A stretch of 64,000 bases of DNA from Ephydatia muelleri (taxonomy: Eukaryota; Porifera; Demospongiae; Spongillida; Spongillidae). The notes beneath the pieces are model-generated. The model saw only the letters and a program-made list of their open reading frames with translations. It was not told where the DNA came from and made no database searches. The stretch spans positions 1,284,518-1,348,517 of the forward strand of contig JABACO010000009.1 in the NCBI GenBank assembly GCA_013339895.1, read 5' to 3'. Below, in pieces: positions 1-12,200 of this stretch (positions within the stretch are counted from its first letter, which is position 1; every line of letters starts with the position of its first letter). A program made the position numbers and the translations under genes.

Positions 1-59
1 GTTACCAGCTTCTGGTCTGGTTCTGAACACACATATGCATACCATAAATATGTACACAC

Positions 60-324
<265 letters not shown>

Positions 325-518
325 CAGCATCGGACAGAATATGAACACACAATAACAATGTCTCCTGTCAGTTGTTAATGGGCAAAGCAATGGTTGATTC
401 TATACATGTGGATATGTACCACAAACTTACACTGTTCTGAATTATATAGCTTATCATTAACATATCAACATTGATCTTTAAAATTTCAACCTTTACATAC
501 ATGTATATTTGCAGTACC

Positions 519-618
519 ACTATGGTTACGTACATGTACATATATCACTATGGTTACATTACATGACCACTACGGTTACATGATCACTATGGTTACATGA
601 TCACTATGGTTACATGTA
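519..618. repeat. Short tandem repeat, CACTATGGTTACATGAT-like
   Basis: About five imperfect units of 17-18 bp built on CACTATGGTTACATGAT lie just beyond exon 2 of the transporter, in what should be its second intron. No coding signal was seen between 324 and 626. Confidence 0.7.
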
Positions 619-626
619 GACCATAC

Positions 627-738
627 CAGCATAGACTCCGAAGTGGTAGATGGACAGAGCAAAGGCCCTGTGTTGAGGGGGAAAGAAGTCCGATAGCAGC
701 GAGTAGGCAACTGGACTACATGATGCCTGAGGAGGAGT

Positions 739-794
<56 letters not shown>

Positions 795-2080
795 GATATT
801 GTCCACCCATCAATGAATCCAGCCCCTCCCAATGACCTCACCAACGTCCAGTAGCCACTCCTACTGATTTTTCCACTCGAGTAGCCACTCCCACACCCCA
901 GTGTCCAATAGCCCCTCCCACTGACCTCTCCAACTCCCAATAGCCCCTCCCACTGACCTCTTCAACTCCCAATAGCCCCTCCCACTGACCTCTCCAACTC
1001 CCAATAGCTCCTCCCACTGACCTCTCCAACTTCCAATAGCCCCTTCAACTCCAAATAGCCCCTCCCACTGATCTCTCCAACTCCCAATAGCCCCTCCCAC
1101 TGACCTCTCCAACTCCCAATAGCCCCTCCCTCTCCAACTCCCAATAGCTCCTCCCACTGACCTCTCCAACTTCCAATAGCCCCTTCTCCAACTCCAAATA
1201 GCCCCTCCCACTGACCTCTCCAACTCCCAATAGCCCCTCCCACTGACCTCTCCAACTCCCAATAGCCCCTCCCACTGACCTCTCCAACTCCCAGCAAGAC
1301 TCGTAGCAGCAGCAATTCCCAGAACGTACTCACGAACCCCATCAGAAGCATCACCACGGACCAGAAGGCTAGACCCGCGAGGAGGATGAGGGACCGCGAC
1401 CTGGTGTCCGCCAGTCTCGCCATGGGCAGACCCGCGACCACGTAGACGACGGTGAACGCCGGGCCCGTCATGATGCCTTGCTCGTCGTCTGTGAAGTGGA
1501 TGCAGTCCGTGGGCAGAACGGACGTATCGTTGGTTATGGAGTCGTTGATGTCGACGCTATAGAGGGAGCCGTAGTACGAGCTGTTCGCGGCGCTGCTGTT
1601 TGCTGTGACGTTTGACGTGACGTTGGGACAAGCGTTCGACGCACCTGCCTCGCAACGCAGTCCAGCTGGAATGAGCACCGCCAGAACGAGTTTGTCCGCT
1701 TGGTTGAGCACGTATATAACGAACAGAACAATCAGGATGACAATGGCGACGGGCGTGATGCTGGACTGCGGGTTGCTCGAGCGATAACTGCGCCAAAAAC
1801 GGTAACAGGAGGGACAGCGTGTCGTGGCTCTGTCGCCACTTAGCAGAGAGGTAATGTCCTCGCTCTCCCCAACTTGTTCCTCGGCGTCATCGTGACAGGA
1901 ACGCGCTTTATTTGGAATAAGCGCGACTCGTACACCTTGTGCCTCATTGCCTTCAGCTTTCCCATCATCCTCACCGTTCCCATCAGGCACCGTAAATGGA
2001 GCAGTTCTGGTGCTGTAGCCATCCGAACAAACATTCGACTGTGGGGCGTCTTTTCGTTCGAGAGGGAGCCCTTCACTCAT
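627..2080 (-). CDS. Spinster-like MFS transporter, first two exons (partial)
   Basis: Two exons are visible. Exon 1 (2080-1280, 267 codons) starts at the first ATG of the open frame. It gives an acidic cytoplasmic tail (residues 1-105), TM1 (about 108-128), an extracellular or lumenal loop (141-200) with at least five N-x-S/T sequons and several Cys, TM2 (201-220), the MFS motif-A-like ARLADTRSRS (221-230), TM3 (230-250) and the start of TM4 ending LLGVGE. Exon 2 (726-627) continues in phase 0 with ASCSPVAYSLLSDFF, giving the family signature G-(I/V)-G-E-A at the join. Spinster proteins export sphingosine-1-phosphate or lysophospholipids from lysosomes or cells; the substrate here is unknown. 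The remaining TM segments lie left of the window. The class call is firm; the subfamily is inferred from the GVGEAS region. Confidence 0.8.
739..792. repeat. (TG)27 microsatellite at the 3' end of transporter intron 1
   Basis: A pure TG run. On the minus (transcribed) strand it is (CA)27, ending 12 bases before the AG acceptor of transporter exon 2 (exon starts at 726). It stands where the polypyrimidine tract is expected. Confidence 0.95.
838..1290 (-). repeat. 32-bp minisatellite made of duplicated splice-donor sites
   Basis: About 14 imperfect units of 32 bp. On the minus strand the unit reads GGGAGTTGGAGAG, then GTCAGTGGGAGGGGCTATT. The last unit (right end) is the real 3' end of transporter exon 1 followed by its 5' splice site (donor GT at 1279-1278). 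Nine copies of GAG-GTCAGT can be counted, including the authentic one. The array fills much of intron 1 (1279-727). No stop codon occurs in any minus frame of the array, so it gives spurious long ORFs. Confidence 0.85.
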
Positions 2081-2315
2081 GTTGCGAGCAACGAGAAGAC
2101 GAAAGGTTCTGGCTTGAGGTGCCTACAGTTGGACAATACTTTTGAGACTGTAAACAAACTGAAAACGACGAGCAATTGCTGTGTAGCAATAACCATTGGT
2201 AGGCGGGGCTTGCGTTGTAATCAATTCTGGGTACGAGACAAAACAGATGTGCGCGGGAATATATGTAAAAGCGTAAAATTAGAGTTCTGGCGGATAATCG
2301 TGTTTCGCGCAACAG
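2081..2315. promoter_or_regulatory. Probable bidirectional promoter between transporter and 53BP1 homologue
   Basis: The start codons of the two divergent genes are 235 bp apart. The gap holds ATTGG (an inverted CCAAT box, 2194-2198) directly beside GGCGGGGC (a GC box, 2202-2209) and several CpGs; I see no TATA box suited to either gene. That matches a CpG-type, head-to-head promoter. Function is inferred from position and motifs only. Confidence 0.45.
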
Positions 2316-5300
2316 ATGGAGCAGCGTGAAAGCTCTAGCAGTGACGGAAATGGTGACGGAGGGTCTTTGCAGCGAATATTGCAAGCCCTTGCTCGTCAGG
2401 CGCCAGTGACACGTGCTACGGTACAGCAGGTTAGCTAGCTTTTGTGACAAAATGGGAACGTGCAATGTCAGGTGCTTCTATGTTAGGGCGAACCTGGTCC
2501 AAGTAGGCCTACGGAACAGGTATGCCATATATTGCCACAGGAGTATCACTTCTATTTTCACCTAAAAATGTATCTCTACCCTTGCTTTCTTCTGCTCAAC
2601 CCTCTCACAAACCCATGCTCCACCTCTCTTCCCTCTACCTTGCTTCTTCTCTCCTCTCCCTCCTCCCTCCCCACCTCCTGTTCCTTCCTCTTGTAATCCA
2701 TCTCTTCATCAAATCTTTTATTGTTGCACACCCTTCACTTTTGATAGGCACATGCTGTTGAGCGCTCGAGTGTGTTCCAGATCCCGGCTTCGCAAGACGT
2801 CTTCGGAGCTAGCCAGGAAGACAGCTTGAGTGCACTTTTCTCTGTACCCACGTTGTCACCTACACCCAGTGCCACTGTCCCTCCTCATACCGTGGAGTCC
2901 TCTGTCAGTTCAGTGTCCTCTGATGGAAGCATTCGAGTGCCCACCACCTCCACTAGCTTTGTCACATCTACGCTTACATGTATGTCCTCATCTTCTCATA
3001 TGCCATCCTCATTGGAGAGTTCTTTTCGCATACCTGCCACCACTTCTGCACTCATCCCTTTCTACCGCCAGGAGCCTCCCCCCTCGATGTCGCCAGACTT
3101 GGGGGTTCTCGTGCCCACCACCTCCGACCTTGTTACCCCAATCTTTGGATCCTCCTCCTCCCCTTCCCATACCCCCTCATCTCCAGAGTATGCAGTTTAC
3201 ATTCCTACCACTTCACCGCTCGTGCTCCCTGCTTGCGAGTCTTCCTCGTCCTCCCCTGCATTGCAAGGCATGCCCTCTGTCTATGAGCCATCTTCGTCCT
3301 CCCCTGCGTCGCGAGGTGTGCCCTCTGTCTATGAGCCATCTTCGTCCTCCCCTGCATCGCGAGGCGTGCCCACCACTTCCACCACTGCCACTCCCTTCTA
3401 CGAATCTTCTTCCCCACCTCGGACCACCACACCTATTCTTATCCGGCAGAGTCCCTCCCCACGCTCCTCTCCCTCCGACCAACGTTTCGTGGTGCCCAGC
3501 TATGATGAGCCCTCCTTCAGTGGGTCTCAGTTGCTGCCTGCGGGATTTGTCGAATCTGTCCTTAGCCAGCTCCGTCGCGACCAGGACGAAGGGGGGACAT
3601 CGCAGCAGCAGCAGCCGGGACCCTCGAGTGCACTTGGAGAGACTGATGCCTGCATTCGGGCAAGGGTCCATCGAGAGGGCACAACCCCACGAGGGTAGGG
3701 GACTGGGTGAGAGCCCCCCCACGGCTAGAGAGGTGCACCCACGTGGGGTGCCCATCCCTGTGCCACCGGCGACCCCAGTACACTCCAGGGTTCAGCGTGT
3801 TCCTCCGAGCGGCGAGAGCAGCCTATCGGAGGACGAGCTGAACGTGTTGAGGGCTCGTCAGGGACGTGCGGGGGACGAGCTATCAAGTCCCCAGGCTGTA
3901 CCTGCCGTGCCAGTGGGTTTACCTGGGCGTGTGTTGCAATTGAGCGATCAGGACGTGCCTGGAACGGAATCAGCTTCCTCGTCCAGTGATGCTTGTGTGG
4001 TACCTGGATCTGGGGTCGGTAGCCGCAAGAGGCTCCAGGAAGGGGTGGTGCCCTCCATGTCGTCTAGGCGCCTGAGGGTGTTGAAGCATTTGGAAGCACT
4101 GAGGACGAGGGTGAGATGGAGGTGTGACTACAGTCCTTGTGGTGTGTATTGGCACGTAAGGAGAGGCATGTGACTTTAAGTACCTGTTGATGCTTTGTAA
4201 TGGGAGGAAATATTTCTGTTAACTTAGTACAGTGCACACTGGATAATTAGATAATTAGTTACCTCATGTGAATCCATCATTGACCAAGGGGTAAAAAGTT
4301 TTTATTATGATATGGGATATGTTGGGGAATGTGTCTACCAATTGGTTGAAACATGGTGGCCATTAGACCGCTTATCCAGCCTGCACACTGGTGGCCATTA
4401 GACCGCTTATCCAGCCTGCACACTGGTGGCCATTAGACTGCTTATCCAGCCTGCACACTGGTGGCCATTAGACTGCTTATCCAGCCTGCACACTGGTGGC
4501 CATTAGACCGCTTATCCAGCCTGCACACTGGTGGCCATTAGACTGCTTATCCAGCCTGCACACTGGTGGCCATTAGACTGCTTATCCAGCCTGCACACTG
4601 GTGGCCATTAGACCGCTTATCCAGCCTGCACACTGGTGGCCATTAGATTGCTTATCCAGCCTGCACACTGGTGGCCATTAGACCGCTTATCCAGCCTGCA
4701 CACTGGTGGCCATTAGACTGCTTATCCGGCCTGCACTTCAGCAGTTTGGCACCTCCAGGTTAATTTCATGTACTGTGACAATGCCATGTTACTCTGTACC
4801 CATTCATGGGACACACCAGGAGTGCATAAGGGCTTATGCAGTGCAATTATCAGTGTACTTGTGTGTGCATATGCATCACTGTACACTGTACTTACCAGTG
4901 TGTGTGTGTTGTGTGGTTAGGGAAAGGGGAGGAGCTGGTCTGTGTTGGGACAGTGCAGTTCTGTTGAGGAAGAGAGGCCTGCAGAAGGGGCTGGGGAAGA
5001 GAGACCTGAAGAAGGGACTGGGGAGGAGCAGTCCGTTGGAGAGGAGCCATCAGCACATGCTGAACAGGGGAGGGAAGGTGAAGTGGGCAGCCAGAGTGTG
5101 GGGAGGTAGTGCGGGCTTGCTAAACCAAGCTAGTTACTAAACCAGTGTATTCATGTCAATGCCTGCATAGCTAATCTTTAATGGTGTCATCCCCTTAGTA
5201 TACTGACCTCTTGTCCCTTAGTATACTGACCTCTTGTCCCTTTGTAACAGGAGGCCCAGGTGTGCCACCGCTATACACACATGATAGCTCTCCCACTTCC

Positions 5301-6214
5301 ATCACTGAAGCAGCATCACCATCCGCCTCACCTGCTCTTAGCCAGGCTTCTGTTGCCACGACAGCATCAGAGGTGTCAAACATACATCATCGTCGACTGC
5401 CATTGAGGCTCACTGCACTTATAGCAGGTACTTGGGGAAAGAGAGACACATGGCCGATACGTAGGTGATACGTAGGTGATATGCATATGTAGGTGATTGG
5501 TAGGTGAACGTTCAGTACATAGATGATACATAGGTGATATGTAGCTTGTAGGGGTGGTAGGCAGCTGAAAGCTCAGTACATGCATGTAGGTGATACATAT
5601 GTGATATGTAGGTGATACATATGTGATAGGTAGGTGATACATATGTGATATGTAAGTGATACATATGTGATATGTAGGTGATAGATATGTGACAAGTTTG
5701 GTCATGTAGGTCATACTTGGGTGATAAGTACATGTAGCTAATAGTTTAGGCATTGATAGGTGTAGTCTAATACAGGTGGGCAGGAGTGTGATAACAAAAT
5801 GACACATGCATAGTTGTATGCTATATATCTACGCCCACCAATCCAGCCTTAAGATGCAAGCTTTGTAACATAGCAGCTTTTGAACCCAGGTGCCTCCTGT
5901 ACATAGGCTTATACTTTGTACTACCTTCTATTGAACACGTACGACATTCAAAATCTGGGGTGCTGTATCTTACCTGCAATGGTCTTACTCTTCAGGTGGT
6001 GGTGGGGACAGTACAGACACCAGCAGTGGGGAATACCCTTCTAGCCTCTCTGAATACTCCATGTCGACCCAGTCATTATCGTTTACTGTGTCCAGTTCGT
6101 CTGGCAGCTCATCCAACTCTACCTTGCTAAGTGTGGAAGCCTCATCAAGTTCCATCCATCAACTAGCAGCCTTTAGTGCAGGTGTGCCTGTGTGTTTGTG
6201 TGTGGGTAGGTGTG

Positions 6215-6268
<54 letters not shown>

Positions 6269-9200
6269 TCTTCAATTCAATTTTCAAACTATTTAAATGG
6301 TCATGGACCCAATCAGATGAAAATGTCAAGGTAGCAAAGAGCTCACAACCCTACCCTGAAAGCAGTGGACTTGTGGAGAAAACATCTGCACATCGATGTG
6401 AGTTATCTATACAATCATGTGAGTTGCACACCCTGTCCCTTAGTTCCCTGCTCATGGTTTCTTGAAATGCACACCTCCTTCCCTCCTCCTCCCTCCTCCC
6501 TCTGCACCAAAATGCAGAAGGAATCGTGGGTGAAAAATCTATGTACTATCAATTCACTAAATTGAGCTAAAATAAATTAATTTAGGTCATATCATTAGAC
6601 GACAGAGACGAGCACACTTGACATCCACACTTATTTGAACATCTTTGTCCATGGTACATTAAATAAGTGTTCGGATAGTTGAAGTTGTTTTGATCAAACA
6701 GTGTACCACTGCATTGTAATGCAACACACGTTTTAACCATTATTGCAAAATAATGTAATGTTTTTAATCTCTTTTAGCTGATTATTAGCTTGCAAAATAT
6801 CTTTAATTGTCAAAACATTTCCTCTTCAGCGCTCATCTGCCTGCCAATGGCATGATTTTAATTTGTTTTTAAATAGCCGCACGCTGTTACGTGGTTTTTA
6901 TTATTGTGTTCAGATAATCAAGGTGTCAGATAATCAAGGAGGAGGCCAGTGTATCATAATGGTCCATGAGCTAGTAGTAATACTTTATTCTAAATACCAT
7001 CCACACCATATGCACCCAACCTGAGCAGCTTCCTAGATGATCCCCGCCCACGTTTATTAGGTGGTCATATAGGTGGACATATAGGTGATCATATAGGTGG
7101 TCATATAGGTGATCATATAAGTGGTCATATAGATGGTGATCATATATGTAGTGTATGTCGAGTTGCCAATTTCCAGTCACCAAAGTTGTATTATAAGTTG
7201 AGCATATCACATACAAGAACACAACAGCATATATACTCATAGTACACAATACAACAAAAGGCTGGTGCTTCTGCGCCTTGCTCTTAGCCTCTTAGCGGCG
7301 CCCGTATTGTCCATAACAATAACTATAGTGCGCATGCTCCCTAGGTTAAGTACAATGGTTATCTCAGATGACCGCATATCTCACAATTCCTCCCTTCTAG
7401 TATCGTACTGGAGGGTGGCGTTCTCTTTTAGGGTAGCGGCACGGTGGAGTTTCATTATGCTCAATATTTGTTTCTTCTTCTTCTTGATCTGGAGGTACTG
7501 AAGGGTGCTGTGCATCATCAAGCTGATCCTGATCATTTTGAGTCACAGTTGGTTTACAAGTCAAAGTAAAGTAATCAGCTTCTTCAACTCTAGCTCTCAG
7601 CTGATCTACATGGCGTTTCCATATTAGTGTCTCACTTATTTTGACCTTGTAGGTTAGGGGACCTTGCTGTTTTTGAATAATACCAGGAACCCACTTGTTA
7701 CCCTCTCTGTAGTTTCGAGCCCAAACTGTATCTCCTTCCTTGAATTCTTTGGGACATGGGGCAGCAACACTTTGTTGGCACCTTACTCCGTTTTCTACTC
7801 GATTTCCAATATCTGGTCTCATTAGGTCCAGCCTGGTACGCAGTGTCCTCTTCATCAGTAATTCACACGGAGCTACCCCGGTTGTAGGGTGTGTTGAAAT
7901 TCTGTATGTAAGCAGAAAATTTGCTAGACTTCTCTCCCAATCATTTCCACATTTTTGGATTTTGCTCATTGCCTGCTTAAAAGTCTGAACAAATCTCTCT
8001 GCCTTTCCATTCGAGCTTGGATGATACGGTGCTACAAGTATGTGCTTAATACCAGTTTTCTCACAAAATTGTTTGAATTCTGCTGCTGTAAATTGTGGTC
8101 CATTGTCAGTGACAATTTGCTCTGGTAAGCCATGCGTGCAGAACATTTGGCGAAGTACTGAGATGGTCCTTTCTGAGGTAATGAGTTGCATCGGTATCAC
8201 TTCTGGCCATTCTGAATGCGCATCAACTGCTATAAGCCACATTTTTCCCAGAAAGGGACCTGCAAAATCAATGTGTAGGCTTTGCCATGGTCTTGAGGGG
8301 AAGTCCCAGCTATGAAGAGGTACCCTTGAGGGGTCTTTACTTTCTAAAGCACAAGCTGTGCATTTTCTAGCCAGCTGTTCGATTTCTGCATCTATTCCAG
8401 GCCACCAAACGTGTGTTCGTGCTAGTGCTTTCATTCTGACCATGCCCGAATGTGCTGAGTGGAGTTCTTGCAGTACCTGGCTTCTAAGTTTGGTAGGTAT
8501 CACCACTCTGAGACCCCACATGATGCATCCTGCTTGACATGTCAGTTCTATTTGTTTGTTTTTGAATGGTGTCAATTCCAAGTCTGGTTGACAGGTGTCC
8601 CATCCTTGCTGCATGAACTGTAGTACTTTGCATAGTGTTTTGTCTTTTCGTGTTGCCTCTTTTATCATTTTGCTGATACAGGTAGGCAATCCAGTTGGCC
8701 TTGTTGAACTTGGCAAACTATAGCATCATATGTGTGATATTTCTCAAATTTCTCATCTGGACCCATCGGTAAACGAGAAAGACAGTCTGCATTTCCATGT
8801 TTGTCTGTAGGTTTGAACTCTATGCTGTATGAGTATCCAGCTAAGACAAGTGCCCAACGTTGCAATCGGCTAGCTGCCATAACTGGAATGCCGCGTTGTG
8901 ATCCAAAAAGAGCCAGTAGAGGTTTGTGATCGGTGACCAATTGAAATCTTCTTCCAAACAAATACTGGTGAAACTTTTTAACTCCATAAATGATGCTCAG
9001 GGCTTCTCTTTCTATTTGAGAGTAGTTTCGTTCTGCATCATTCAGGGTCTTTGATGCATCATTCAGGGTCTTTGATGCCTATGCAATTGGACGTTCTGTT
9101 CCATCTTCAAATCGGTGAAAGAGGACTGCTCCCACTCCAACTGAACTAGCATCACAAGCCAAACCAAGTGAACGCTCAGGGTCATAATGAACCAGAACAT

Positions 9201-12200
9201 CCATGGAGGCCAATGCTTGTTTCATTTTATTGAAAGCTTCATCTGCTGCCTTGTCCCAATTCCAAGGTACATCCTTTCGCAATAGTCTGTTCAATGGTGC
9301 AGACAATTCTGATAGCTGTGCTATGAACTTTCCGAAATAGGTCACTCCCCCCAGAAATGACCTCAATTGCATCTGATTTTCTGGTTTTGGAGCTTTGAGG
9401 ATTGCTTCGACCTTTGATGGCGATGGACGAACTCCTAATTTATCTATTATGTGTCCCAGGTACTCTACTGAGTCTTGAAGAAATAAGCACTTTTCCTTCC
9501 TAATACGAAACCCATATTCCTCAATACGCTTCAGGACAGCTTCTAAATTTTTAAGGTGTTCTTCCTTGTTGTGACCCGTGATTAGCAAGTCATCCATATA
9601 GCAGGCTGTGCCTTGAAGTCCTTGAGTTACTTGATCTATGACCTGCTGAAATATTGCAGGTGCTGAGCTGACCCCAAATGGTAACCGTTTGTACCGGTAG
9701 AGTCCCTTGTGTGTGTTGATCACCAAACATTCCTGTCCACCTTCATCTAATTCAATCTGCAAGTAGGCTTCTGAAAAATCCAGCTTTGTAAATTGTTGAC
9801 CCCCATTTAATGATGCAAACAGTTCTTCAGGTCTTGGAAGAGGGTATTGGTCAACCTTGATTTGTGGGTTGACTGTGACTTTGAAGTCTCCACAAATGCG
9901 AACTGCTCCTGAAGGTTTCATAACAGGAACAACAGGTGCAGCCCAATCCAATCCGAATGAGGTATCTTTTCCAGAACTCCCAATGTTTCCAGTCGATCCA
10001 GGTCCTTACTGACAGCTTCTTTAATTGAATATGGAATTGGTCTTGGTTTGCAAAATTTTGGTTCAGCATTTGGTTGAAGTACAATGTGGGCTTTGATATT
10101 CTTGCAATGGCCCAATTCTTCCTTGAATACCAGTTCATACTTCTGGAGCAACGAGGTTAATGCACCTTCTCTTACTGAATTGACTGCTACGATTTCTGCC
10201 CAGTCTAATTTTAATACTTGCAGCCAGTCTCGACCAAGTAAGTTATTGTGGCTTGTCCCGGCCACAGTTGCTGTGAGTACTTTGGTTTGTTGATTAACAG
10301 TGACCTTGGCCATGACTTCACCTAGTACAGCTATTTGATGCCCAGAATAGCTTTTCAGTTTATTGTTGCTTTTCTGCAACTTTGGCCTGTCCAGTGTTTC
10401 TTTCCATGTCTTCTCATTTAGGATAGTGACAGCAGAGCCAGTGTCTAGTTCCATATCTACAGGTCTTCCATTGATCTGCACTTCTACAATGATTGGTTTC
10501 ACTGATTTTTGATTTGCCGTTGTACCGAATACATCACCAATTGTGACACCATGATGCACAATTGTGTTAGTCTGCTGTTCATTTCGTCTGTCTTCTCGAG
10601 GCCTGAAAAATCTTTTACTCCTTGACCTGCACGCGCTGGCTATGTGTCCTAGCTTCTTGCATTTGAAACATTCTGCCTCGATGAACGGGCACTTGGATGG
10701 CTCGTGTTTGCCATTGCAGTGGTGGCAATCTGACCTTCCATTGAACCTTCGCACCGCTTGGACGGGTGCCTGCACTTCGGTAGTGGTGGGACTGATGGGG
10801 ATTGACGCTCCGTTTACTGCCGACTGTATTTGTTGTGTGTTGCGCTCTGCAATTTCCATTCCTTGAGCGATTTCCACTGCCCGATTGAGTGTAAGATCCG
10901 CCTCCGCTAGAAGTCGTTTCTGTGTCGCAGCGTTTCTCAGACCACAGACTAACCTGTCTCTAAGTGCTTGGTCCAAGAACCGTCCAAAGTCACAAGTGCT
11001 TGCTAGATGTCGCAGCTTAGCCATGTAGTCTACCACCGATTTTCCGTCCGCTTGACTACGTTGATGGAATTTGAATCGTTCCGCGATTGTGATCACTTTG
11101 GGTTGAAAATGATGCTGCAATACCTCTATTAATTCGTCCAGCTTCTTTGTTGCGGGTTTTTCTGGAGACAACAGATTTTCCAATAGCTTATAGGTCGATG
11201 CCCCGATTACTGTTATCAAGCACGCCGCTTGTTTCTTCGGATCCTTTACATCGTTCACTACCAGAAACTGTTGGAAACGGTCGATATATCCCCCCCACTC
11301 TTCCGTGGCTGGATCGAATGCTTCTATCATTCCGAGATACCCTGCAGCCATTCTTCTCTCTTTAGCCGACTACGCCAATGTAGTGTATGTCGAGTTGCCA
11401 ATTTCCAGTCACCAAAGTTGTATTATAAGTTGAGCATATCACATACAAGAACACAACAGCATATATACTCATAGTACACAATACAACAAAAGGCTGGTGC
11501 TTCTGCGCCTTGCTCTTAGCCTCTTAGCGGTGCCCGTATTGTCCATAACAATAACTATAGTGCGCATGCTCCCTAGGTTAAGTACAATGGTTATCTCAGA
11601 TGACCGCATATCTCACAATATAGGTGGTCATATAGGTGATCACATATAGGTAATCATATAAGTGATCATATAGATGGTAATCATATAGGTGGTCATATAG
11701 GTGGTGATCATATAGGTGGTCTGATTGCACATGTTTATGTGTGTTTGTACAACGTTTGTGTAATGATTTAACTATTTTCCTATGCAATCCTATTCACATG
11801 TACACTATACAATTCAATGCACCTAATCCAAGACCATCGACGAGAAACGTGTGAAGCCACACCTACATCAGAGTCAGATGTGCCTTTAGCCTACGACACG
11901 CCCCCTAGCGAAGATACATCGTTGTCACGCACGGATCATTCTTCAAGTACCACAGAAGTTGGACCATCTCCTGTTGGTCAGACCACACCCCACAGTAGGT
12001 TGCTCGGTATGCGTGTTCAGCATGATCAACCAGCTGGCGGATGTTGTTGTAGGCAGCTGATTCCAGTGTACAAATCTCTCCCATCAGGACCTGTATTGTT
12101 GTCACCTGAGCATCCAAGAGAGAGTGCAGGTCCCCAGCCCTATCCATCTCCAACTTTGATAGCAGATTCTCAAGAGGAACTGGCCAACCAGGTCAGCATT

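Noticed and set aside
1874..2329. 151-codon plus-strand frame over the transporter start
   Set aside because: Antisense shadow of transporter exon 1 and the promoter; no recognisable protein.
2830..4173. A 447-codon plus-strand frame
   Set aside because: Up to about 3700 it is the shifted shadow of exon 2 (Pro/His/Leu-rich); only the part after 3728 is used, as exon 3 of the 53BP1 homologue.
4354..4731. Possible CRISPR array (regular 35-bp repeats)
   Set aside because: Units are contiguous with no unique spacers, no cas-like genes exist, and the context is an animal intron.
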